A DNA stretch of 9,611 bases from Oscillospiraceae bacterium (GTDB lineage Bacteria; Bacillota; Clostridia; Oscillospirales; Oscillospiraceae): assembly GCA_024404735.1 (NCBI GenBank), contig JAKSPP010000055.1, forward strand, positions 1 through 9,611, given 5' to 3'. How positions within the stretch are numbered: the first letter of the stretch is position 1; each line of letters begins with the position of its first letter. A model generated the notes under the pieces. The model saw only the letters and a list, made by a program, of their open reading frames with translations, ran no database searches and had not been told where the DNA came from. Made by a program: the position numbers and the translations under genes. Of the stretch, positions 1 to 5,076 are shown one piece after another.

Positions 1-96
1 ATGTACTACAACGGGCCTGTTCCCTGCAAGGACAACGCAAACAAGAAGGGCGATTCCTGCGGCAAGTGCCTCCTTGAGAAGTGGGAAAAGGAATAA
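1..96 (+). CDS. C-terminal end of an unrecognised cysteine-containing protein (partial)
   Basis: An open frame runs from the window edge to a TAA at 94-96 and gives 31 visible residues, rich in Lys and Glu, with cysteines at visible positions 9, 20 and 23 (a CxxC pair near the end). The first codon in the window is ATG, but no ribosome site can be seen, so the frame may continue upstream and I treat it as partial. The Cys-x-x-Cys close to the C-terminus could bind metal, but the fragment is too short to assign a family. It is followed by a clear terminator at 139-177, which supports its being the real end of a transcribed gene. Confidence 0.55.
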   Translation: MYYNGPVPCKDNANKKGDSCGKCLLEKWEKE

Positions 97-138
97 GCCT
101 CAGCATCTCTGCAAATTTAACTTAGATAATTAAAAAGC

Positions 139-177
139 AAAGCGAAGGAGCTTTTTCCGGCTCCTTCGCTTTTTTAT
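139..177. terminator. Bidirectional intrinsic terminator
   Basis: A 13-bp perfect stem (139-151 pairing with 160-172) with an 8-nt loop is followed on the plus strand by a run of Ts. On the minus strand it is followed by the complement of the A-rich tract at 131-141. It lies between the plus-strand gene ending at 96 and convergent queH, and can serve both. Confidence 0.9.
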
Positions 178-209
178 TCAGCCCGCACTTAAAATCATTT
201 TTCCGTTCT

Positions 210-806
210 CTACGAAGGGGTGCAGCCGCACCAGCCCTGCTGGTATATGCCAAGCTCCTCACACAGACGGGTACTGCGAAGATTTCCCCCGCGCTTTTTA
301 AAGTCCGAGGGAAGCCAGCGGACATTGTTTTCAAGGGCGTACTGTCTGCCGAGCTCGTTAATAAGCCCAGCCGGCTTTCTTGAGGATACCGTGAGGGTGG
401 AGCAGTAATACTCAAAGCCAAGGGAAGCTGCCTTCTCTGCCGTATGGGACAGGCGCAGGGAGAAGCAGTCACGGCAGCGGGCACCGCCCTCGGGGGCGTC
501 TTCCCTTCCCGAAATTACGGGAAGAAAGCTTTCCTCATCATATTCACAGTCAAGAAGAGGTACATCAAAATGCTCCAGAACCCTTTTAAGCCAGAAAAGG
601 CGCTTTTCCCACTCCTCGGGCGGTCTTATATTGGGGTTATAGTATAAAACGCTAAGGTCAAAATGCTCCTTAAGAAACTCAATGCAGCCGAGAGTACAGG
701 GACCGCAGCAGGCCTGAAGAAGCAGAGACGGACGGCGGGAGCCTATTGAGGCGAGCTCTATGTCCGTATCTATTACTATTACATGATTTGGGTTTTTAAT
801 CTGCAT
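210..806 (-). CDS. queH: Epoxyqueuosine reductase QueH
   Basis: This cytoplasmic enzyme reduces epoxyqueuosine to queuosine in the wobble position of GUN-anticodon tRNAs; it is the non-homologous, cobalamin-independent counterpart of QueG. The 198-residue protein shows the family's cysteine signature in order: ACCGPC (Cys33, Cys34, Cys37), ARCRDCF (Cys111, Cys114) and a C-terminal GWCGC (Cys193, Cys195). These are the residues expected to carry the iron-sulfur cluster and nearby metal. The segment STLTVSS (136-142) and the stretch before the C-terminal cysteines also fit the family. Length is normal. The ATG at 804-806 is preceded by a purine-rich AAGGAAAGG (complement of 820-828), about 13 nt away. 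The gene stands alone, divergent from the catabolic operon, with its own candidate promoter. It has no functional link to the neighbours. Confidence 0.93.
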   Translation of the reverse strand: MQIKNPNHVIVIDTDIELASIGSRRPSLLLQACCGPCTLGCIEFLKEHFDLSVLYYNPNIRPPEEWEKRLFWLKRVLEHFDVPLLDCEYDEESFLPVISGREDAPEGGARCRDCFSLRLSHTAEKAASLGFEYYCSTLTVSSRKPAGLINELGRQYALENNVRWLPSDFKKRGGNLRSTRLCEELGIYQQGWCGCTPS

Positions 807-832
807 AATTTACAATCACCCTTTCCTTACAT

Positions 833-861
833 ATTATGGCACAGAAAGAAAAAAAGCACAA
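833..861 (-). promoter_or_regulatory. Candidate sigma-A promoter for queH
   Basis: On the minus strand, TTGTGC (complement of 856-861) is followed after exactly 17 bp by CATAAT (complement of 833-838). The -10 box matches the consensus at 5 of 6 bases and the -35 box only at the TTG. Transcription would begin about 20 bases before the queH ATG, leaving room for the ribosome site. Confidence 0.4.
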
Positions 862-910
862 CATAAAAAGCTCAAAAAGATGTTTTCTCCCCACGGGGCG
901 AGAGGGAGCA

Positions 911-926
911 ATAACATTTTTGTTAT
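911..926. promoter_or_regulatory. Inverted repeat, possible operator
   Basis: ATAACA (911-916) and TGTTAT (921-926) form a perfect 6-bp dyad around a TTTT spacer. It lies 16 bp upstream of the -35 box of the catabolic operon. No T-tract suited to a terminator follows it, so a protein-binding site is more likely. No regulator gene is in the window. Confidence 0.4.
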
Positions 927-928
927 AT

Positions 929-959
929 CAATATTAAAAAACTTGCACTTGAAATATTG
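929..959. promoter_or_regulatory. Inverted repeat flanking the -35 box
   Basis: CAATATT (929-935) and its exact complement AATATTG (953-959) sit 17 bp apart and bracket the proposed -35 hexamer at 943-948. A dimeric regulator bound here would cover the promoter. The region is A+T-rich, so a 7-bp match could arise by chance. Confidence 0.3.
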
Positions 960-972
960 TTAAAAATATAAT
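943..972 (+). promoter_or_regulatory. Candidate sigma-A promoter of the phloroglucinol operon
   Basis: TTGCAC (943-948) is followed after 18 bp by a perfect TATAAT (967-972), within strongly A+T-rich DNA. A second TATAAT at 977-982 has no well-spaced -35 box. Transcription would start near 979 and leave a leader of about 118 nt before the first gene. Confidence 0.55.
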
Positions 973-1008
973 AATATATAATAGAATTATTAGGGTGGAA
1001 TAGTTGCG

Positions 1009-1039
1009 GGCAGAGGCGGAAAAATTCCCCCCGTTTGCC
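1009..1039 (+). other. Possible hairpin in the 5' leader
   Basis: In the leader of the operon, GGCAGA (1009-1014) can pair with TTTGCC (1034-1039), with one G-T wobble. Further G-C pairs extend inward across two mismatches toward an A-rich loop. No known riboswitch architecture is evident, and the structure is only moderately convincing. The rest of the leader (1040-1082) is A-rich and leads straight into the ribosome site. Confidence 0.25.
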
Positions 1040-1097
1040 TTCCTGTTTTCCCCGAAAAACCGAAAAATCAATAAAAGTTTTTAAGGAGGCAGCTATT

Positions 1098-1892
1098 ATG
1101 GTTGCAGTAGAAAAAAGCTTCGTTCAGAATATGTTCTCCGTTGAGGGCAAGGTTGCCCTTGTTACCGGCGCAACAGGCGCACTGGGCTGCGTTCTTGCAA
1201 AGGCCTACGGCTATGCAGGAGCAAAGGTCTACATGACAGGCCGCAATGAGGCAAAGCTTCAGGCCCTTATGGAAGAGTTCAAGGCCGAGGGCATCGACTG
1301 CGCTTACGGCATTGCAGACCCCGCCGTTGAGGAGCAGGTTGACGCAATGATTAAGGACTGCGTTGCAAAGTACGGTGAGGTTAACATTCTCGCTGTCTGC
1401 CACGGCTACAACAAGCCCGCAAATGTTCTTGAGCAGACCGTTGCAGACTGGGAAAAGATTATGGATGCAGACTGCAAGAGCGTTTACGTTGTAACCAAAT
1501 ACGTTGCCGAGCAGATGGTAAAGCAGGGCAAGGGCGGCAAGATGGTTGTTGTCACCTCCCAGCGCTCCAAGCGCGGTATGGCAGGCTACACCGGCTACTG
1601 CACCTCCAAGGGCGGCGCAGACCTCATGGTCAACTGCCTTGCATGCGACCTCACCGCAAAGTACGGCATTAACGTTAACTCCCTCTGCCGCACCGTTTGC
1701 CGCTCGGAGCTCGCCGAGTGGATGTTCGACCGCGGATCCGCAGTTTGCAAGAGCTTCCTCGCCCGTGAGCCCATCGGAAGACTTGCAGAGCCCAATGACT
1801 TTGTCGGCTACGCCCTCTTCCTCTCCTCCGATGCCTCCAACTTCATCACCGGCGCAAACTGCGACTGTTCCGGCGGATACCTGGTTGTCTGA
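1098..1892 (+). CDS. Short-chain dehydrogenase/reductase, probable phloroglucinol reductase
   Basis: This classical SDR of 264 residues is proposed to reduce phloroglucinol with NADPH to dihydrophloroglucinol in the cytoplasm, the first step of anaerobic breakdown. The cofactor motif is TGATGALG (23-30), with Ala replacing the usual middle Gly. The catalytic residues Ser154, Tyr167 and Lys171 (YCTSK) are intact. The usual NNAG motif is replaced by AVCHG (99-103). The region after the NS motif (194-195) lacks the common PG and has cysteines at 197 and 201. There are 13 cysteines in all, high for an SDR. The start at 1098 is chosen because a perfect AAGGAGG lies at 1083-1089, 8 nt upstream; a TTG at 1035 in the same frame has no such support. 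It is first in the operon, 12 nt before the next gene. SDR membership is certain; substrate is inferred from the neighbours. A generic ketoreductase is the alternative. Confidence 0.72.
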   Translation: MVAVEKSFVQNMFSVEGKVALVTGATGALGCVLAKAYGYAGAKVYMTGRNEAKLQALMEEFKAEGIDCAYGIADPAVEEQVDAMIKDCVAKYGEVNILAVCHGYNKPANVLEQTVADWEKIMDADCKSVYVVTKYVAEQMVKQGKGGKMVVVTSQRSKRGMAGYTGYCTSKGGADLMVNCLACDLTAKYGINVNSLCRTVCRSELAEWMFDRGSAVCKSFLAREPIGRLAEPNDFVGYALFLSSDASNFITGANCDCSGGYLVV

Positions 1893-1904
1893 TAGGAGAA
1901 AATC

Positions 1905-2831
1905 GTGGAAATCAAAAATATACTCATCGCAGGCGGCGGCATGATGGGCAAGAACATTGCCTATGTATTCGCCTCCAACCCCGCCTATGATATTGCCGTT
2001 TACGACCTTTTCGAGACAGATGTTCCCGCAGGCATCAGAAAAAACTGCAAACAGCTTCTTGATAAGGGCGTTCTCACAGAGGCTGAGCTTGAAGACCGCA
2101 TCTCCCGCATCAGCTTCACAACAGACATTGACTCCGAGCTCGTTAAGAAGGCAGACCTCGTTGTGGAGGCCGTTTTCGAGGATATGAAGGTAAAGCGCGA
2201 GACATTTGCAAAGCTTGAGGCCCGCTGCCGCCCCGACACCATCTTCTGCACAAACACCTCCGTTATGAGCCCCAGTGAGATTTCCGCAGAGCTTCAGTAC
2301 AGAGCCCGCTTCGTCGGAACTCACTTCTGGAATCCCGGCCACCTCATTCCCCTTGTTGAGGTTGTTAAGTCCGATGCCACCTCCGACGAGACCGCCGAAA
2401 CCGTTATGCAGGTTCTGAAGGCCGTGGGCAAGGAGCCCGTTCTCTGCAAAAAGGACGTTCCCGGCTTCATTGCAAACCGTATGCAGCACGCCCTCTGGCG
2501 TGAGGCTATCTCCATCGTTGAAAACGGCATTGCAGACGCAGAGACAGTTGACAAGGCTGTTCGCTACAGCTTCGGCCTTCGTCTGCCCCAGCTCGGACCC
2601 CTTGAGAACTCCGATATGGTGGGAACTCAGCTCACCTACAACATTCACTCCTACATTCTGAAGTCCCTTGAGGACAGCCACGAGGCCTCTCCCCTTCTCT
2701 CCCGGATGCTTGAGGAAGGCAAGATGGGCTTTAAGTCCGGAGAAGGCTTTATGAAGTGGACCGAGGAAGAGGTTGAGAAGAGCAATTCCGAGCTTAACGA
2801 GTACCTCATCCGTATGCTTTACGGCAAATAA
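1905..2831 (+). CDS. phcD: 3-hydroxyacyl-CoA dehydrogenase-family enzyme, probable 3-hydroxy-5-oxohexanoate dehydrogenase
   Basis: The 308-residue protein is proposed to oxidise (S)-3-hydroxy-5-oxohexanoate to 3,5-dioxohexanoate (triacetate) with NAD(P)+. The N-terminal Rossmann motif is GGGMMG (10-15). The family's active-site elements follow: TNTS (116-119, Ser119), THFWNP (139-144, His140, Asn143) and VEVV (151-154, Glu152), which forms the His-Glu pair. The helical C-terminal domain starts near PGFIANR (186-192). Length fits stand-alone members such as hydroxybutyryl-CoA and carnitine dehydrogenases. The start is a GTG at 1905, with AGGAG at 1894-1898 six nt before it; no better ATG lies nearby. 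It sits between the SDR and the ring-opening hydrolase. A carnitine dehydrogenase is the main alternative because those also pair with BKACE enzymes, but the SDR and cyclase do not fit that pathway. The symbol is the one I recall from Clostridium scatologenes. Confidence 0.75.
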   Translation: MEIKNILIAGGGMMGKNIAYVFASNPAYDIAVYDLFETDVPAGIRKNCKQLLDKGVLTEAELEDRISRISFTTDIDSELVKKADLVVEAVFEDMKVKRETFAKLEARCRPDTIFCTNTSVMSPSEISAELQYRARFVGTHFWNPGHLIPLVEVVKSDATSDETAETVMQVLKAVGKEPVLCKKDVPGFIANRMQHALWREAISIVENGIADAETVDKAVRYSFGLRLPQLGPLENSDMVGTQLTYNIHSYILKSLEDSHEASPLLSRMLEEGKMGFKSGEGFMKWTEEEVEKSNSELNEYLIRMLYGK

Positions 2832-2872
2832 GAAAAACTAAATTAACATATAATACAGGAGACTTTACTACT

Positions 2873-3892
2873 ATGGGAAAGACAGTTTTCGTTGACCTCA
2901 CCCACCCCTTCAGCGCAGAAATTCCCCGCTGGCCCTACTTTGACAAGCCCGTTATCGACAACACCCACACCATGGCAAAGGGCGGCGTTCTCACCCAGAA
3001 GATTACCTGCACCATGCACACCGGTACTCACTGCGATGCTCCCCGCCACGTTATGGAGTATGAGTTTGACGGCCGCCGTGCACGTTACACCCACGAGATG
3101 CCCATTGATGCCTACACCGGCACCGCTGTTGTCCTGAAGATTGACATCGAGCCCTGGGGCCTTATCACCGACAAGCATCTTGATGCTGCCTGCGAGGCCT
3201 GCGGCATTGACCAGAAGGACCTTGAGGGCAAGATTGTCTGCCTGAACACCGGCATGCACCGCCTCTTCGACGACTCCAAGGCCTACTACCACTACGCAGC
3301 AGGTACAGGCATTGACGCCGGTAAGTGGTTTGTAAAGAACAAGGTTAAGTGCGTTGCCATGGACTCTCAGGCTCTTGACCATCCCCTCCACACCGCAATG
3401 TCCCTCAACGGTATGACCCGTATGGACCTTCTCGGCGCAACCGGCAAGACCATCATCGACGAGTACAAGGAGCTCTTCGGTGAGGAGGCATTTGCAGAGT
3501 TTGACAAGTTCGAGTACATCCGCATCCACGGTCAGGAGGCTTACGACGAGAAGTTCGGTGAGCTTGAGAACCTCGGCGTATGGGGCACATGGGAGCCCTG
3601 CCACAAGGAAATGCTGGGTCACGGCATCGTCGGTGTTGAGAACCTCGGCGGTGACCTTGACAAGATTCCCGCAGGCGTATGGTTCCGCTTCAACTGCTTC
3701 CCCCTCCGCTGGTACCTCGGAGACGGCTCCATGGCACGCTGCACCGCAGAAATCGATGAGGACCTCCTCGTTAAGGGCGTTCCCGACCGCACCTACGCTT
3801 ACGGCGGAACCGGCTACGGCACTCCCGAGGGCAACGGCGACAGCGGTCTTGAGTACATTCAGAAGCTCTTCAGCCGCAACAAGAACAAGTAA
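2873..3892 (+). CDS. phcC: Cyclase-family metal hydrolase, probable dihydrophloroglucinol cyclohydrolase
   Basis: The protein is proposed to open the dihydrophloroglucinol ring by hydrolysis of a C-C bond, giving 3-hydroxy-5-oxohexanoate. It belongs to the family of kynurenine formamidase and isatin hydrolase (PF04199). The metal motif HTGTHCDAPRH is complete at 49-59 (His49, His53, Asp55, His59). Near the N-terminus is DLTHPF (8-13), then DSQALDH (164-170). A C-terminal block holds His250, Glu256, the ENLGGDL stretch and PLRWYLGDGSMARCTAEI (277-294), typical of the family end. At 339 residues it is about 100 longer than kynurenine formamidases; most of the excess lies between His170 and His250. 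The start has AGGAG at 2857-2861, 11 nt upstream, and the gene follows the dehydrogenase by 41 nt. No signal peptide is seen. The family is certain; the reaction is inferred from gene order. The symbol is from memory of Clostridium scatologenes. Confidence 0.75.
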   Translation: MGKTVFVDLTHPFSAEIPRWPYFDKPVIDNTHTMAKGGVLTQKITCTMHTGTHCDAPRHVMEYEFDGRRARYTHEMPIDAYTGTAVVLKIDIEPWGLITDKHLDAACEACGIDQKDLEGKIVCLNTGMHRLFDDSKAYYHYAAGTGIDAGKWFVKNKVKCVAMDSQALDHPLHTAMSLNGMTRMDLLGATGKTIIDEYKELFGEEAFAEFDKFEYIRIHGQEAYDEKFGELENLGVWGTWEPCHKEMLGHGIVGVENLGGDLDKIPAGVWFRFNCFPLRWYLGDGSMARCTAEIDEDLLVKGVPDRTYAYGGTGYGTPEGNGDSGLEYIQKLFSRNKNK

Positions 3893-3918
3893 TTTATTAA
3901 GCTAAGTATATAAAAACG

Positions 3919-3954
3919 ATAAGGGGCCGGGTTAATGCACCGCCCCTTATTTTC
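3919..3954 (+). terminator. Hairpin between hydrolase and BKACE genes, possible attenuator
   Basis: ATAAGGGGC (3919-3927) pairs perfectly with GCCCCTTAT (3942-3950), and an inner GGT/ACC helix (3930-3932 with 3939-3941) closes the loop. The stem is followed by TTTTCC, a short U-tract. It lies in the 93-nt gap inside the operon, so it more likely gives partial termination or protects mRNA ends than full stop. Confidence 0.6.
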
Positions 3955-3985
3955 CGAAAAATATTTTGTTAAAGGACTGATTCCA

Positions 3986-4828
3986 ATGGCCAAGAAAACC
4001 ATTATTACCGTTGCCACAACAGGTGCATGGCCCAAGAAGGAGAACAATCCCAACGTCCCCATGACCCCCGCGGAGATTTCCGAGGACGTTTACGCCTGCT
4101 GGAAGGCCGGCGCCGCTGTTGCTCACCTCCATATGCGTGATGACGAGGGCAACGGAACCATGAACAAGGATAAGTTTGCAGAGACTGTCTCTCTTCTCAG
4201 AAAGAACCATCCCGACTGCGATGTTATCCTCAATCTGACCACCTCCGGTGACCTCTACGCCACCGATGAGACAAGGCAGATTCACCTTAAGGAGATTAAG
4301 CCCGAGATGGGCTCCTACGACTGCGGCTCCATGAACTGGATGCACTCCGCTCTCTTCATAAACTCCCCCGCCTTCCTTGAGGAGCTGGGCAAGAATATGC
4401 AGGAGTGGGGCGTAAAGCCCGAAATTGAGGCCTTTGACCCCGGTATGATTGCAAACGCAGCCTACTATCTCAAGAAGGGCGTTCTTAAGGCTCCCCTTCA
4501 TTTCCAGTTCTGCATGGGCTGTGCAAACGGCATTCCCGGCAGCATGAAGAACCTTATCTTCATGAAGGAAACCATGGAATCCCTCTGCCCCGGCTCCACC
4601 TGGAGCTGCTTCGGCGTAGGTCACTCCGCAATGGAGATGCTCTACGGTGCCGTTGCTCTGGGCGGTCACATCCGCGTAGGTATGGAGGACAACGTTATGT
4701 ACTCCAAGGGCAAGCTAGCGGACTCCAACGTAAAGTTTGTTGATCGTGCCGCACGCGTTATCCGTGAGTACGGCAACGAGGTTGCCACCCCCGCAGAAGC
4801 AAGAGAAATTCTCGGCCTTAACAAGTAA
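3986..4828 (+). CDS. phcG: BKACE-family (DUF849) enzyme, probable triacetate acetoacetate-lyase
   Basis: This Zn-dependent beta-keto acid cleavage enzyme of 280 residues is proposed to react triacetate (3,5-dioxohexanoate) with acetyl-CoA, giving acetoacetate and acetoacetyl-CoA. Family landmarks are all present: the early ATTGA stretch (10-14), the metal pair in AHLHMRD (46-52, His47 and His49), EIEAFD (146-151) and GGHIRVGMED (226-235), where Glu234 would complete the metal site. TIM-barrel length is normal. I chose the ATG at 3986 because AAAGGA lies at 3971-3976, nine nt upstream, and the usual family N-terminus begins there. An in-frame ATA-type start further upstream at 3935 lies in the hairpin loop and has no ribosome site. 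Its stop codon shares one base with the start of the zinc-ribbon gene. Other BKACE substrates (3-keto-5-aminohexanoate, dehydrocarnitine) are possible; no lysine-fermentation or carnitine genes accompany it. Confidence 0.78.
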   Translation: MAKKTIITVATTGAWPKKENNPNVPMTPAEISEDVYACWKAGAAVAHLHMRDDEGNGTMNKDKFAETVSLLRKNHPDCDVILNLTTSGDLYATDETRQIHLKEIKPEMGSYDCGSMNWMHSALFINSPAFLEELGKNMQEWGVKPEIEAFDPGMIANAAYYLKKGVLKAPLHFQFCMGCANGIPGSMKNLIFMKETMESLCPGSTWSCFGVGHSAMEMLYGAVALGGHIRVGMEDNVMYSKGKLADSNVKFVDRAARVIREYGNEVATPAEAREILGLNK

Positions 4829-5019
4829 TGAGCTGGGGAAACTGCTATTTCTATTACCGCTGTCCCTCCTGTGGAAAAAGGTTTAAGTACGCAACAGATA
4901 TGATTTCCGTCTTCGGTGACGATTTCGGGCGCTGCCCCGATTGCCATGAGCCCTGCACTCCCGAGAGGGAGGGGGCCATTATCCCCGAGGACGCGCTTTA
5001 CCCCGAGGTGGAGGACTGA
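4828..5019 (+). CDS. Small zinc-ribbon protein of unknown function
   Basis: The 63-residue acidic protein has six cysteines: Cys6, a CPSC knuckle (12-15), a CPDC knuckle (36-39) and Cys43. The two CPxC knuckles, about 20 residues apart, form a typical rubredoxin-like zinc ribbon. The C-terminal 20 residues are rich in Glu, Pro and Asp. No signal peptide or membrane segment is seen. Its ATG overlaps the BKACE stop codon in TAATG, and there is no recognisable ribosome site before it, so translation is probably coupled to the enzyme upstream. Codon choice resembles the neighbours only in part (AGG and GGG codons occur near the end). The tight coupling suggests a role with the BKACE enzyme or the pathway, such as metal supply, assembly or electron transfer, but none is known. 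I do not recognise a named family. Confidence 0.82.
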   Translation: MSWGNCYFYYRCPSCGKRFKYATDMISVFGDDFGRCPDCHEPCTPEREGAIIPEDALYPEVED

Positions 5020-5076
5020 AAACTGCTATAGTTAAGCTCAAAATCAAGAATATTTTAACTTAACAGGAGAAATAAC

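Noticed and set aside
1068..2681. Long open frame of more than 530 codons on the minus strand, opposite the SDR and dehydrogenase genes
   Set aside because: It is antisense to two genes with clear motifs and ribosome sites. It stays open because the sense genes avoid TTA, CTA and TCA codons. The translation is low-complexity and matches no family I know. The same holds for the minus-strand frames at 2843-3622 and 3947-4669.
2849..2854. TATAAT in the gap before the hydrolase gene, as an internal promoter
   Set aside because: No -35-like hexamer at the right distance, and the start point would fall on the ribosome site.
2873..3892. Reading the cyclase-family gene as kynurenine formamidase linked to the nearby trp genes
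   Set aside because: No other kynurenine-pathway gene is present, the trp genes are biosynthetic, on the other strand and separated by a terminator, and the protein is about 100 residues too long.
1905..4828. Carnitine degradation (carnitine dehydrogenase plus dehydrocarnitine-cleaving BKACE)
   Set aside because: That pair fits, but there is no betainyl-CoA thioesterase or betaine-type transporter, and the SDR and ring-opening hydrolase would be unexplained.
3986..4828. Lysine fermentation enzyme Kce (3-keto-5-aminohexanoate cleavage)
   Set aside because: The family matches but no aminomutase, 3,5-diaminohexanoate dehydrogenase or ammonia-lyase genes are nearby.
5031..5064. GTTAAG and CTTAAC inverted repeat before the MFS gene
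   Set aside because: Arms are only 6 bp with a 22-nt A+T-rich spacer; likely chance.
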